Positions 1 to 9,002 of a stretch of 64,000 nucleotides of DNA are shown piece by piece (the first letter of the stretch is position 1; each line of letters starts with the position of its first letter). A program made the position numbers and the translations under genes. This stretch comes from Streptomyces sp. DH41 (GTDB lineage Bacteria; Actinomycetota; Actinomycetes; Streptomycetales; Streptomycetaceae). The stretch lies in contig NZ_JARVKY010000023.1 of the NCBI RefSeq assembly GCF_029813785.1, positions 62,001 to 126,000 on the forward strand. The letters run 5' to 3'. The notes under the pieces are model-generated. The model worked only from the letters and a program-made list of their open reading frames with translations. It did not search any database and was not told where the DNA came from.

Positions 1-828
1 GACGCGGTAGGCGAACTTGTCGAGGTTGGCGGCCGCGGGCAGCCGGTCCAGGACGGAGTTGGCGAAGCGGCCGGGCTTGCCGCCGGAGGCGAGCTTGTTC
101 TCGAAGCTGTCCTTGAAGAGGTACAGGACCGTGGCCATCGCGCCGACGTAGAACACCGCGCCGCAGAAGATCGCGGTCGAGACGTGGATGTACATCCAGT
201 ACGAGTCGAGCGCGGGGACCAGCTGGTCGCTGGCGGTGTACAGGACCTTGACGGCGATACCGAGGTCCAGGATGACCATGGTGATCAGCGGAAGGCCGAG
301 CCAGCGGATGTTCTTCTTCAGTGCGAGCAGCAGGAGGTACACGCCGACGGCGACCGTCGTGAACGTGATGTTGAACTCGTACATGTTGCCCCACGGCGCC
401 CGCTTCACCGACAGGGCGCGGGCGAGCACGCCGCCGGCCTCGAGGGCGAAGCCGAGCACCGTGAGCGAGATGGCGATCCGTCCGTAGAGGTCGCCCTTCT
501 CGGTGCCGCCGTGCGCGCCCGGCCCGTCGGGTACGTCGCGGGTGCCGGTCGCGGCACGCACGACGACCTTGGGCCGCTCCAGTACGGCGGTGCCGCCGGC
601 CTTGTTCACGGTGACGGCCGGGGCGGTCTTCGCCTTGGCGTCGGTGTCGGCGGTCAGCGCGGCGGCCGTACGGCCCACCTTGCTGCGGCTGCCGAAGGTC
701 CACTCGGCGATGTACGCCAGGAAGGCCAACGTGTAGACCGCGATCGCGGAGTAGATCAGCGTGTTGCTGAGGTTCGCGAGGTCCTCGTTGGCCGCGGCGG
801 CCAGATGGGTTGCGGCGGCGAGAGTCAT
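1..828 (-). CDS. ccsB: Cytochrome c biogenesis protein CcsB (ResC), C-terminus cut by window edge
   Basis: Integral membrane half of the System II (Res/Ccs) haem delivery and ligation complex for c-type cytochromes. The 276 visible residues start with a membrane segment and a charged linker (residues about 45-95). Several hydrophobic helices and the haem-handling motif WGNMYEF follow, which is characteristic of the CcsA/CcsB/ResC family. The start ATG (828) overlaps the resB stop as ATGA, so the two are translationally coupled. The 3' end lies outside the window. The family assignment is certain; the symbol follows the neighbouring resB. Confidence 0.93.
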   Translation of the reverse strand, partial: MTLAAATHLAAAANEDLANLSNTLIYSAIAVYTLAFLAYIAEWTFGSRSKVGRTAAALTADTDAKAKTAPAVTVNKAGGTAVLERPKVVVRAATGTRDVPDGPGAHGGTEKGDLYGRIAISLTVLGFALEAGGVLARALSVKRAPWGNMYEFNITFTTVAVGVYLLLLALKKNIRWLGLPLITMVILDLGIAVKVLYTASDQLVPALDSYWMYIHVSTAIFCGAVFYVGAMATVLYLFKDSFENKLASGGKPGRFANSVLDRLPAAANLDKFAYRV

Positions 829-2618
829 TTCTCAGCCCCTTCGGCAGGTACGACGTGGGTGTCGGGGGAATCGGGGGTGGCGTCGTCGTTCTTCGGTGCG
901 TCGTCGTCGCGGGGCGCGTCGGACGCCTCGGGCGCGTCGGGGGCCTGTTCGTACAGGACACCGGCGAGGTCGCCGAGCTCTTCGGGGAGCTTCGCGGACT
1001 CGCTGCGTCCGAGGCCGGCCATCTCCACGACCGTGACCCCGTCGGGGCCCTCGACGGCCCGCACCCAGACGCGGCGGCGCTGGATGAACAGGGAACCGGC
1101 GAGGCCCAGGATGGCGGCGACGGCACCGGCGAGCGCCCAGCCGCTGGCGGGCTGCTCCGTGACCTGGAAGCCGGCCCACTCCCGCACGCCGTCGAAGGTG
1201 ACCGTGCCGGCGCCGTTCGGGAGGGTCATGGTCTCGCCGGGCTTCAGCAGCTTCTTGAACAGCTCGCCGTCGGAGTCCTTGAACTCCTCCAGGTTGGTCT
1301 TGTCGAGCTGGTAGATGCTCTTCGGGAAGCCCGCGTCGACGCCGAGGTCGCCGTGGTAGGCGGAGAGCGCGAGCGTCGGGTTGAGCAGCGCCGGGAAGGT
1401 CGAGTACATCGCGCTGCCCTCGCCGCCGTAGGTCGGCACGAAGAACGCGTTGAAGCCGAGCTGCTCCTTCTCGCCCTCGGCGTTGCGGTAGCCGTCGCGG
1501 ACCATGACGGCGCCGGAGGAGGTGACGTTGGAGTCCAGCGGCAGCAGGGCGGTCGCCTCCTTGTCCATGACGACGTTGCCCTTGGCGTCCCGGACGGTGA
1601 GGACGGGCGCGTAGCCGTGGCTGACGAGGTAGACCTTCGAGCCGTCGATCTCCAGCGGTTCGTTGACCTCGATGGTGGTCGACTTCTCCCCGCCGTAGGC
1701 GCCCTCGCTGTAGTCGACCTTGGCCTCGTAGATGCGCGGGGTGCCGCGGTTGGGTCCGCTCGGCTCGTACGTGCCGTGGAAGTCCTTCAGGCTGAAGCTG
1801 AAGGGGGCGAGGTCGTGGTCCGGGTCGAAGAGGTTGCCGGACTTGAAGTCGTCGTACTGGGTGAGCGTGTTGGAGAAGCCGCCGCCCTCCACGATCAGCT
1901 TGTTGCCCTCGTACTTGAACAGCTGGCCCCAGGCGAAGGCGATCAGCATCACGATCAGCGCGATGTGGAAGACCAGGTTGCCGGCCTCGCGTACATAGCC
2001 CTTCTCGGCGGCGACGGCGTCACCGACGGTGTGGGCGCGGAAGCGGCGCTTCTTCAGCAGGGCGAGCGCGGCCTCACGGACCTGCTCGGGCTCGGCCGCC
2101 GTGCGCCAGGTGGTGTACGCGGGCAGCCGGGTCAGGCGCCGGGGCGCGCCGGGCGGACGGCCGCGCAGCTGGCCGACGAACTGCCAGGTGCGCGGGACGA
2201 TGCAGCCGATGAGGGAGACGAACAGCAGGATGTAGATCGCGGAGAACCACACCGAGCTGTAGACGTGGAAGAGGCCGAGGTTGTCGTAGAGGGGCCCGAG
2301 GACGTCGTGGTTCTCGCGGAACTCCTCGACCTTCAGCTCGTCGACACCGCTCTGCGGGATCAGCGAGCCGGGGATCGCGCCCAGCGACAGCAGCAGGAGC
2401 AGCAGCAGCGCCACCCGCATCGAGGTGAGCTGCCGCCAGAACCAGCGGAACCAGCCGATGACGCCGAGGGAGGGAAGGTTGGGGGCCTCCTCCTTGGGCG
2501 CGGTGGAGAGCTGCGAGCCGGCGGCGCCGAGGTCCTGGTCCTCGCCGGCCGGCGGGGTGTCCCGCGCGGTGCTTTCCGGGGTGCCCGTCGGGGTCTTTCC
2601 CGTGGTGGTCTTGCTCAT
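825..2618 (-). CDS. resB: Cytochrome c biogenesis protein ResB
   Basis: 597 residues, the ResB (Ccs1) partner of CcsB. In the family it handles haem and keeps apocytochrome reduced at the outer membrane face. A Pro/Thr-rich cytoplasmic N-terminus (1-75) leads to a helix with LLLLLLLSLGAIPGS, then further membrane segments near residues 125-145 and 210-230. A large extracytoplasmic domain (about 240-500) and a last helix near 510-530 follow. It is the third gene of the operon resA-like/ccdA/resB/ccsB, 3 bp after ccdA and overlapping ccsB. The acidic C-terminal tail is low complexity, as is common in actinobacterial versions. Confidence 0.93.
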   Translation of the reverse strand: MSKTTTGKTPTGTPESTARDTPPAGEDQDLGAAGSQLSTAPKEEAPNLPSLGVIGWFRWFWRQLTSMRVALLLLLLLSLGAIPGSLIPQSGVDELKVEEFRENHDVLGPLYDNLGLFHVYSSVWFSAIYILLFVSLIGCIVPRTWQFVGQLRGRPPGAPRRLTRLPAYTTWRTAAEPEQVREAALALLKKRRFRAHTVGDAVAAEKGYVREAGNLVFHIALIVMLIAFAWGQLFKYEGNKLIVEGGGFSNTLTQYDDFKSGNLFDPDHDLAPFSFSLKDFHGTYEPSGPNRGTPRIYEAKVDYSEGAYGGEKSTTIEVNEPLEIDGSKVYLVSHGYAPVLTVRDAKGNVVMDKEATALLPLDSNVTSSGAVMVRDGYRNAEGEKEQLGFNAFFVPTYGGEGSAMYSTFPALLNPTLALSAYHGDLGVDAGFPKSIYQLDKTNLEEFKDSDGELFKKLLKPGETMTLPNGAGTVTFDGVREWAGFQVTEQPASGWALAGAVAAILGLAGSLFIQRRRVWVRAVEGPDGVTVVEMAGLGRSESAKLPEELGDLAGVLYEQAPDAPEASDAPRDDDAPKNDDATPDSPDTHVVPAEGAEK

Positions 2619-2621
2619 CGG

Positions 2622-3392
2622 TCAGATCCCTACAGTGAAGCCGTTGGACCAGGTCTGCATGTCCTGCACGATGCTGTCCCATACTCCGGTCAGCAGCAGC
2701 AGTCCGGTCGCGATCATCATGACGCCGCCGATCCGCATCACCCACACATAGTGGCGCTTGATCCAGCCGAAGGCGCCGAGCGCCTTGCGGAAGGCGACCG
2801 CGGCGAGCACGAAGGGCACGCCGAGGCCGACACAGTAGGCGACGGTCAGTATCGCGCCGCGGCCGGCCGTGCCCTGGTCGGCGGAGAGCGCCAGTACGGA
2901 CGCGAGGGTCGGGCCGATGCAGGGCGTCCAGCCGATGCCGAACAGCGCGCCCAGCACGGGAGCGCCGATCAGGCCGTTCACGGGCTTCTTGTGGAAGCGG
3001 AACTCGCGCTGGGTGAGCCATGGCATCAGGCCCATGAAGAAGACGCCCATGAGGATCATGAGCACGCCCAGCACCTTGGTCAGGACACCCTGACTCTCCT
3101 GGAGCGTCTGGCCGAAGTAGCCGAACAGCGCGCCGCTGGAGACGAACACGGCGGTGAAGCCGAGGACGAAGAGCGAGGCGCCCGCGACCATCCGCCCGCG
3201 CCGGGCCTCGGCCAGGTCGGTGCCGGTGACCCCGGTCACGTACGACAGGTAGCCGGGGACGAGCGGCAGGACGCAGGGCGAGAAGAAGGAGACGAGGCCG
3301 CCGAGCAACGCGATGGGCAGGGCCACCAGCAGGGCGCCGTTGAGCACGGTGCCGTTGGTTCCCGCCGTGGCGAGCGTGGACAGTGCGCTCAC
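2622..3392 (-). CDS. ccdA: Thiol-disulfide transporter CcdA (DsbD core)
   Basis: 256 residues with six predicted membrane helices. It moves electrons from cytoplasmic thioredoxin across the membrane to the extracytoplasmic ResA-type thioredoxin. The two redox Cys motifs are visible: SPCVLPLVPGYLSYV near residues 38-52 and GWTPCIGPTL near residues 153-162. Length fits the family. The start is GTG at 3390-3392, one base after the stop of the upstream resA-like gene, so the genes are coupled. No thioredoxin domain is fused; that role is carried by the neighbour. Confidence 0.95.
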   Translation of the reverse strand: MSALSTLATAGTNGTVLNGALLVALPIALLGGLVSFFSPCVLPLVPGYLSYVTGVTGTDLAEARRGRMVAGASLFVLGFTAVFVSSGALFGYFGQTLQESQGVLTKVLGVLMILMGVFFMGLMPWLTQREFRFHKKPVNGLIGAPVLGALFGIGWTPCIGPTLASVLALSADQGTAGRGAILTVAYCVGLGVPFVLAAVAFRKALGAFGWIKRHYVWVMRIGGVMMIATGLLLLTGVWDSIVQDMQTWSNGFTVGI

Positions 3393-3393
3393 G

Positions 3394-4089
3394 TCACTGC
3401 TCCGACTTGGCCGGCTCGCCCGACTCGTCCGTGAGGTACGGGTCGAGCATCTTGCGGAGCTTCTCCTCGCTGAGCGCCTGGAGGGTGCGCGCGGCGACCT
3501 TCCCCTCCCGGTCGATGACGAGCGTGGAGGGGATGGCCTGCGGGTTGAGCGTGCCCTTCTCGAAGCGGAGCATCAGCTTGCCGGTCGGGTCGTACAGGCT
3601 CGGGTAGCTGACCCCGAACTCCTCCTCGAAGGCGCGGGCCGGACCGGTGGACGTGTCCCGGGTGTTGATGCCGACGAACTGGACGCCCTGGTCCTTGACG
3701 TCCTGGTAGACCTTCTCGAAGTTCTTGGCCTCGGCCCGGCAGGGCGGGCACCAGGAACCCCACACGTTGAGGACGACGACCTTGCCCTTGTAGTCGTCGA
3801 CGTCGAGCTGCCCCCCGTCGACCGTCTTGCCGGACAGGTCGGGGGCGTCGGCCCGCTCCCCCTCCTTGACGGTGGAGATGCCGTCCGCGCCGGTGACGAA
3901 CCCGGTCTGACCGCCGCCGCCCGAGGTGCCCCCGGAGCCGCAGGCGGTGGCGAGCAGCGCGACCGCGACGGCGCCGGTGGTCAGGGCGACGCGGCGACGA
4001 ACGCGGCCGGTGGTGCTGGCGGTGGTGCTGGCGCGGTTCGAGCGGTTCGAGAGGTTCGAGCGCAGGGGGGCGCGGCTGGCGGCACTCAT
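3394..4089 (-). CDS. resA: ResA/TlpA-like thioredoxin lipoprotein
   Basis: 231 residues. A basic N-terminus and hydrophobic stretch end in the lipobox LLATAC (Cys50), so it should be anchored on the outer membrane face. The thioredoxin-like AhpC/TSA domain follows, with the active site WCPPC (Cys114 and Cys117). In System II the protein reduces the haem-binding CXXCH of apocytochrome c using electrons from CcdA, its immediate downstream neighbour. The N-terminus holds a short Ser/Asn/Arg repeat encoded by a tandem 'ggttcgag' run at about 4036-4060. First gene of the four-gene operon. Confidence 0.92.
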   Translation of the reverse strand: MSAASRAPLRSNLSNRSNRASTTASTTGRVRRRVALTTGAVAVALLATACGSGGTSGGGGQTGFVTGADGISTVKEGERADAPDLSGKTVDGGQLDVDDYKGKVVVLNVWGSWCPPCRAEAKNFEKVYQDVKDQGVQFVGINTRDTSTGPARAFEEEFGVSYPSLYDPTGKLMLRFEKGTLNPQAIPSTLVIDREGKVAARTLQALSEEKLRKMLDPYLTDESGEPAKSEQ

Positions 4090-4155
4090 GTGAAAAGTTT
4101 CGCATGTCCGTTCCGGGGATCTTGCGCACCCCCCTCACGGGCGGAAACCCGCATT

Positions 4156-5493
4156 TCAGGCGGCGTTCCCCGAGGGCGACGAGGTGCCCGCGCCGGCCTC
4201 CCCGAGACCGGTCTCCCCGAGGAGGGCGCTCCATCCGCCGGCCGGCCGCTGCCCCACCTCGACGGTACGGAGCTTGGCGAGCACCTCGGGCTTCTGCACG
4301 TCCAGCCAGTCGGTGAACTGACGGAAGGAGACGAGCCGGATGTCCTGGCCGTTCCCCTTCTCCCTCTCCCGCGCGATGTGCTTGAGGGCGTTCTCGACGG
4401 CGTCCATGTAGATGCCGCCGTTCCACTCCTCGAAGTGGTTGCCGATGAAGAAGGGTGCCCGGTTCGACGCGTATGCCCGCTTGAAGCCGGATATGTACGA
4501 CTGAGTGGCCTGCTCGCGCCAGCCCGGGTAGTTGTGGGCGGGCGCCTTGGTCGAGTTGACCGACTGGTTGGCGAGGATGTTGTAGTCCATGGACAGCACC
4601 TCGAAGGAGTGGCCGGGGAAAGGTATCTGCTGCAACGGCAGGTCCCAGATCCCGTCCTTCTTCGCCGGCCACACCTGGCGGCCGCCGGGCGAGGAGGCGT
4701 CGTAGCGCCAGCCGAGCTCGCGCGCGGTGGGTAGCAGGTCGTCCTGGCCCAGCAGGCAGGGCGTGCGCCCGCCGACGAGTTCCTTGTCGTAGTCGAAGGG
4801 CAGCGACGGCAGGTCGGTCCAGCCGGTGTTGGTCCGCCACTCCTTGACGAAGGACTTCGCCTGGTCGATCTCGCTGCGCCACTGCGCCGGCGTCCAGTTG
4901 TCGACCGTGCCGCCGCCGCCGCAGAAGTGGCCGTTGAAGTGGGTGCCGATCTCGTGGCCGTCCAGCCAGGCCCGGCGGACGCCCGCGAGCGTGTCCTTGA
5001 TGTGGGCGTCGGTGAGGTAGCCGATGTCGGAGGCGCCGCGCGGGTTGTTCGGCGGGTCGTAGAGGCGCTTCTTCGACTCGGGCAGCAGATACAGGCCCGA
5101 GAGGAAGAAGGTCATGTGCGCACCGTGCTCCCTGGCCAGGTCGAGGAAGCGCGGGAAGAGTCCGTTGCCGACCTCTCCCGCGCCGTCCCAGGAGAAGACG
5201 ACGAACTGCGGCGGGGTCTGACCCGGCTCCAGCGGCACGGGCGCGTCCGGCTGGTGCGGCTGCTTGCCGGTGTACGACGTGGAGCCGTCCCCGATGGGCC
5301 GGGCGGGGGCCTTGCCGCTGCCGGAGGGCGAGGGCTCTCCGGAACCGCCGGCCTGGTGGGATCCGTCCGCCGATGAGCCGGATCCGGAGCCTGAGCCGGA
5401 TCCCGTACCGCAGCCCGCGAGCCCGGCCGCCGCGGCGCCCGCGCCGAGTCCGAGCATCCCCCTGCGGGTGAGAGTGCGGGTGGAAGTGCGCAT
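4156..5493 (-). CDS. Tat-exported lipoprotein with polysaccharide deacetylase (NodB-like) fold
   Basis: 445 residues. A twin-arginine motif (TRRGML) and the lipobox LAGC (Cys28) mark a Tat-dependent lipoprotein. A Gly/Ser-rich linker runs to about residue 70. The catalytic domain then shows the NodB metal-site elements: VVFSWDG (motif 1 Asp) near residue 98 and HEIGTHFNGH (motif 2 His pair) near residue 180. The substrate cannot be read from sequence; a cell-wall or surface glycan is the family expectation. It sits 66 bp upstream of the resA-like gene on the same strand, but nothing links it functionally to cytochrome maturation. Confidence 0.78.
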   Translation of the reverse strand: MRTSTRTLTRRGMLGLGAGAAAAGLAGCGTGSGSGSGSGSSADGSHQAGGSGEPSPSGSGKAPARPIGDGSTSYTGKQPHQPDAPVPLEPGQTPPQFVVFSWDGAGEVGNGLFPRFLDLAREHGAHMTFFLSGLYLLPESKKRLYDPPNNPRGASDIGYLTDAHIKDTLAGVRRAWLDGHEIGTHFNGHFCGGGGTVDNWTPAQWRSEIDQAKSFVKEWRTNTGWTDLPSLPFDYDKELVGGRTPCLLGQDDLLPTARELGWRYDASSPGGRQVWPAKKDGIWDLPLQQIPFPGHSFEVLSMDYNILANQSVNSTKAPAHNYPGWREQATQSYISGFKRAYASNRAPFFIGNHFEEWNGGIYMDAVENALKHIAREREKGNGQDIRLVSFRQFTDWLDVQKPEVLAKLRTVEVGQRPAGGWSALLGETGLGEAGAGTSSPSGNAA

Positions 5494-5580
5494 CGCAACC
5501 TCGTTCGTCGCGTCCTTGGGTGGTCACCCGGTCAGAGGACGCGACGAACGTGCGGGTTCCGGAAATTTGTGCGGATTCAG

Positions 5581-5630
5581 TGACGAGCGCCGCATACGGC
5601 CGGTTGCGTGGCCGTATGCGGCGCTCGTCA
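5581..5630. terminator. Perfect 21-bp inverted repeat, probable terminator
   Basis: Arms 5581-5601 and 5610-5630 are exact reverse complements (21 bp) around an 8-base loop. There is no T-tract, as usual in Streptomyces. It lies downstream of the hemL/phosphatase genes and upstream of the deacetylase lipoprotein, all on the reverse strand. Confidence 0.75.
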
Positions 5631-5644
5631 GGGCAAAGTGGCGT

Positions 5645-5688
5645 GGCCGTCAGACCGAAGCGGCCGTCAGACCGAAGCGGCCGTCAGG
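5645..5688. repeat. 17-bp tandem repeat across the phosphatase stop
   Basis: The unit ggccgtcagaccgaagc occurs at 5645-5661 and 5662-5678, and its first part recurs at 5679-5688 where it contains the phosphatase stop codon. The stop context is thus present three times in a row. Confidence 0.8.
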
Positions 5689-6373
5689 CCCCGTAGGCCT
5701 TGCCCTGTCCCTTGGCCGGCCTCGCTCCCGCGAGAAGGTGGGCCGGGACGAGGTCCCGGGCGGGTTCCGTGTAGCCGACGGAGACGATCCGGTCGCCCCG
5801 GTACGTGAACGTCGTCAGCGAGGCCAGCGTGCACTGCCGCTTGCGCGGGTCGTGCCACAGCCGGCGCCGCTCGACGTACGACCGCAGGGTCCAGATCGGC
5901 AGCTGATGGCTGACGACGACGGCCTCGTGCCCGCGGGCCCGGTCCTTCGCGGCGTCCAGCGCGCCCATCATGCGCACGACCTGGTCGACGTACGGCTCAC
6001 CCCAGGACGGCTTGAACGGGTTGACCACGTGCCTCCAGTTGGCGGGCCGGCGCAGAGCCCCGTCGCCGATGCCGAAGGTCTTGCCCTGGAAGACGTTGCC
6101 GGCCTCGATGAGCCGCGCGTCGGTGCCGAGGTCGAGTCCGTGCGCCTTGGCGATCGGCGTCGCCGTCTCCTGCGCCCGCTCCAGCGGGGAGGCCACGACG
6201 TACGTCACGTCACGCGGGGCGAGGTGCTCGGCGACCCGGTCGGCCATGCGGCGGCCCAGCTCCGAGAGGTGGTAGCCGGGCAGGCGGCCGTAGAGGACAC
6301 CGGTGGGGTTCTCCACCTCGCCGTGCCGCATGACGTGGACGACGGTCAGCTCCTGATCGGTGTCGTGGCTCAT
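5684..6373 (-). CDS. Histidine phosphatase family protein (phosphoglycerate mutase-like)
   Basis: 229 residues. The phosphohistidine signature MRHGE occurs near residue 15 (HVMRHGEVENPTG), and the second catalytic His lies in VVVSHQLPIW near residue 160, both diagnostic of branch 1 histidine phosphatases. The start at 6373 is chosen because ATG overlaps the hemL stop as ATGA; a longer upstream reading frame is antisense-type extension. Likely a cytoplasmic phosphatase of unknown substrate. Co-transcription with hemL is implied by the overlap. Confidence 0.88.
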   Translation of the reverse strand: MSHDTDQELTVVHVMRHGEVENPTGVLYGRLPGYHLSELGRRMADRVAEHLAPRDVTYVVASPLERAQETATPIAKAHGLDLGTDARLIEAGNVFQGKTFGIGDGALRRPANWRHVVNPFKPSWGEPYVDQVVRMMGALDAAKDRARGHEAVVVSHQLPIWTLRSYVERRRLWHDPRKRQCTLASLTTFTYRGDRIVSVGYTEPARDLVPAHLLAGARPAKGQGKAYGA

Positions 6374-7686
6374 GCGGTCGCCTCCGCGGCCGCGCGGGCC
6401 GCCGCCGGGAGCGCGTCGGCGATCCGCTGGACAGCCCGCTCGTCGTGGGCGGTGGACACGAACCAGGACTCGAAGGAGGACGGCGGCAGGTAGACGCCGT
6501 TCTCCAGCAGCGAGTGGAAGAAGGCGGTGAAGCGGAAGGACTCCTGCGCCTTGGCCTCCTCGTAGTTGGTGACCGGCCGGTCGGTGAAGAACACGGAGAA
6601 CATGTTGGAGGCGGTCTGCAGCGTGTGCGCGACACCCTCCTTGTTCAGCGCCTCGGTGACGAGCCCCTGAATCCGCTCCGACACGGCGTCGACCTTGGCG
6701 TACGCGGCGTCGTCGAGCAGCCGCAGCTGGGCGAGCCCGGCGGCGGTGGCGACGGGGTTGCCGGAGAGGGTGCCGGCCTGGTAGACGGGCCCGGCGGGGG
6801 CGAGGTGCGCCATGACGTCCGCACGCCCGCCGAAGGCCGCGGCCGGGAACCCACCGCCCATGACCTTCCCGAAGGTCATCAGGTCGGGAGCGACGCCCTC
6901 GACGCCGTACCACCCGGCACGGCTGGTCCTGAACCCGGTCATGACCTCGTCCGAGACGAACAGCGCACCGTGGGCGGCGCACGCGTCCTTCAGCCCCTGG
7001 TTGAACCCGGGCAGCGGCGGCACGACGCCCATGTTGCCGGGCGAGGCCTCCGTGATCACGCAGGCGATCTCACCGGGGTGGGCGGCGAACGCGGCGTGCA
7101 CGGCGTCGATGTCGTTGTACGGCAGCACGATCGTGTCGCTCGCCTGGGCACCGGTGACGCCGGGGGTGTCGGGCAGCGCGAAGGTGGCGACGCCGGAGCC
7201 CGCCGCGGCGAGCAGCGAGTCGACGTGCCCGTGGTAGCACCCGGCGAACTTGATCACCTTGGTCCGCCGGGTGAACCCGCGGGCGAGCCGGATGGCCGAC
7301 ATGGTGGCCTCGGTCCCGCTGGACACCAGCCGCACCTGCTCCAGCGGGGCGACCCGCTCGACCATGGCCTCCGCGAGGGCGACCTCGCCCTCGGCGGGCG
7401 TGCCGAACGACGTCCCGCGCGCGACCGCTTCCTGCACGGCGGCGATCACCTCGGGGCGGGCGTGCCCGAGGATCATCGGCCCCCAGGAACAGACCAGGTC
7501 GACGTACTCCCGCCCGTCGGCGTCGGTCAGGTACGGCCCGGTGCCGGACACCATGAACCGGGGCGTGCCGCCCACGGCGCGGAAGGCCCGCACCGGGGAG
7601 TTCACGCCGCCCGGCGTGACGACCGACGCACGGTCGAACAGAGCCTGCGAGGCCGGTGCTTCGTATGGATATGTCAGTTCGCTCAT
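6370..7686 (-). CDS. hemL: Glutamate-1-semialdehyde 2,1-aminomutase
   Basis: 438 residues, full length for the class III PLP aminotransferase family. It converts glutamate-1-semialdehyde to 5-aminolevulinate in the C5 route to haem and corrinoids. Diagnostic stretches are VNSPVRAF near the N-terminus (residues 29-36), SSGTEATMSAIRLAR, the Asp-containing DEVMTGFR, and the PLP lysine in TFGKVMGGG (about residue 270). Its position beside cytochrome c maturation genes makes metabolic sense because both serve haem proteins. The downstream phosphatase overlaps by 4 bp. Confidence 0.97.
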   Translation of the reverse strand: MSELTYPYEAPASQALFDRASVVTPGGVNSPVRAFRAVGGTPRFMVSGTGPYLTDADGREYVDLVCSWGPMILGHARPEVIAAVQEAVARGTSFGTPAEGEVALAEAMVERVAPLEQVRLVSSGTEATMSAIRLARGFTRRTKVIKFAGCYHGHVDSLLAAAGSGVATFALPDTPGVTGAQASDTIVLPYNDIDAVHAAFAAHPGEIACVITEASPGNMGVVPPLPGFNQGLKDACAAHGALFVSDEVMTGFRTSRAGWYGVEGVAPDLMTFGKVMGGGFPAAAFGGRADVMAHLAPAGPVYQAGTLSGNPVATAAGLAQLRLLDDAAYAKVDAVSERIQGLVTEALNKEGVAHTLQTASNMFSVFFTDRPVTNYEEAKAQESFRFTAFFHSLLENGVYLPPSSFESWFVSTAHDERAVQRIADALPAAARAAAEATA

Positions 7687-8221
7687 GACCTGCGACTTCT
7701 CCGACCTTCTCGACCTTCTCCGACGTATCGGACTCTGCTCGGCCCCTGCGCGGCCCCTGCGCGGCCCCCGCGCGGCCTCTGGTTGCCCAGGGTGACCTCA
7801 TCAGGGTAGACAACCCGCCCGATCGCTGTGCCGTCTGCCAGACTGGGGACCCATCCACGCAGCTCACACGGGAGGCGCGGAAAGGGGCTGCCGGCGGCCT
7901 GCGGACATATGACGGACATATGTTTCACCGCACGTTTCGGCGAGCGGCCGTGGGGGAGGTCACTGACACGATGATCGGGTTGCGCGGCGGGGGCCACGCG
8001 TCCTAGAAAAGCAGTCGGGTGGAGATATGCATCGCGGTGGCGGACTGGGCGAGGGGACCGACGACCTGGGTCCTCGACGTGCCCGGCGGGGAAGGCACCG
8101 ACGCGAGGCGGCGGAATCGACCGAAGCACGTCAGGCACACGGCACACCCGGCGAACCCGACCGGTTCGCGGAGCGGGCCGACCGGCTGGGGGCGGGGAGC
8201 GGGAAGGGTGGTCGGGTGGGG
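7687..8221. other. Intergenic region upstream of hemL and of the 143-aa gene
   Basis: 535 bp between divergent genes. It contains a C-rich repeat of the type ggcccctgcgc near 7741-7776 and a direct repeat of cggacatatg at about 7902-7921 (two CATATG palindromes 11 bp apart), which could be a regulator site. The reading frame of the downstream gene extends back to an ATG at 8027, but that stretch encodes an Arg/Gly-rich low-complexity sequence and is probably untranslated leader. Confidence 0.5.
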
Positions 8222-8653
8222 GTGACCTACAAGTACTTCGGCGCGCCCGACGGCGCGACCGCGGCCCGCGTCCCGATCTCGATGCGCCCCGAGGAGCTCG
8301 GCGGCGACGAGCTCGGGATGAACGGCATGTTCACCAAGATCAAGCCGGAGACCATGGCCGCCATGGTCCTCACCGGCATCGAGGGCGTGCCCCTGCACAA
8401 GGTCCCGCCACTGGAGCTGGTCGTCCTGCACCCCGACTACGCGGTCGTGAAACTCCCGATGACCGTGGTCGACCCCCTGCGCGGCATCGGCGAGGAGGCG
8501 GTCGGCGCGGCGGCCTTCATATGGTCCACGGTCCCGGACCGGGGCGGCCCGCGGGACGCGTTCAACGTGTACCAGTTGCTGCACGAGTGGCAGGACTTCA
8601 GCCACCGGCTGCATGAGGCGGGGCATCAGCCGTACTGCCTGGTGTGGCCCTGA
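8222..8653 (+). CDS. Conserved hypothetical protein, 143 residues
   Basis: Soluble, no signal or membrane segment. It begins MTYKYFGAP if the GTG at 8222 is used; this start is chosen because the protein looks ordered from here, whereas the upstream in-frame part (from 8027) is low complexity. I recognise no catalytic motif. The last 25 codons (from LLHEWQDF) together with about 85 bp of downstream sequence are duplicated at 18149-18312, so this 3' end was probably an integration site. Confidence 0.75.
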   Translation: MTYKYFGAPDGATAARVPISMRPEELGGDELGMNGMFTKIKPETMAAMVLTGIEGVPLHKVPPLELVVLHPDYAVVKLPMTVVDPLRGIGEEAVGAAAFIWSTVPDRGGPRDAFNVYQLLHEWQDFSHRLHEAGHQPYCLVWP

Positions 8654-8738
8654 GCTGGGGTTTCTCAGGGGTCGGGCGGGGTCTTCGGGCCTCGCCCTTT
8701 TGCCTGGGGAGGGGCCGTCGGGCGGCCAGGGCACATTG
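8578..8738. repeat. Direct repeat copy A (gene 3' end plus flank), possible attL
   Basis: 161 bp closely matching 18149-18312 in the same orientation. The first about 86 bp, covering the end of the 143-aa gene and its stop, differ at only one position; the remainder has several substitutions and short indels. Both copies end with ccagggcacattg. Right of copy A the sequence repeats ggcacattg once more. The copies bracket about 9.4 kb containing an integrase relic. Confidence 0.85.
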
Positions 8739-9002
8739 AGGGCACATTGGTTTCGCCGGGGGGGCGGTGGTGATGTGCCCCGGGTGGCCGACGGCGCCAT
8801 CGCCTGTCGCCGGACGCTCGCCGATGAGCACGGCATCACCCGCTCGGTTGGCCCACCAGAGGGGACCCTGCCGCCTGCGGGCGCGTGCGGTGGCTGGAAG
8901 TCGCCCGTCGTGAACAGACTGAGGACCACGTCTGTGCTCGTCGCCTGAAACGGGGTACTCCGGCGGCGCGCGGATCCCCCTCGTCATCAGGAGGCACGGC
9001 CC
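8739..9002. promoter_or_regulatory. Leader of the ferritin-like gene with possible SigB-type -10
   Basis: No gene seen. GGGTAC at 8953-8958 matches the -10 box of Streptomyces general-stress (SigB-type) promoters, but no -35 at the best spacing is clear. AGGAGG at about 8990-8995 is a good ribosome binding site for the ATG at 9003. Confidence 0.35.

Noticed and set aside
810..3434. 874-codon forward open frame across ccdA/resB
   Set aside because: Antisense shadow: the reverse strand has the well-recognised CcdA and ResB; the forward product is Arg/Gly/Ala-rich with no family.
4036..4060. ggttcgag repeats resembling the T-loop GTTCGA of a tRNA
   Set aside because: They lie in frame in the N-terminus of the resA-like gene and no cloverleaf can be formed.
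8027..8221. N-terminal extension of the 143-aa gene to ATG 8027
   Set aside because: Encodes a disordered Arg/Gly-rich stretch unlike the ordered remainder, and the site ahead of this ATG is too close; kept only as an alternative start.
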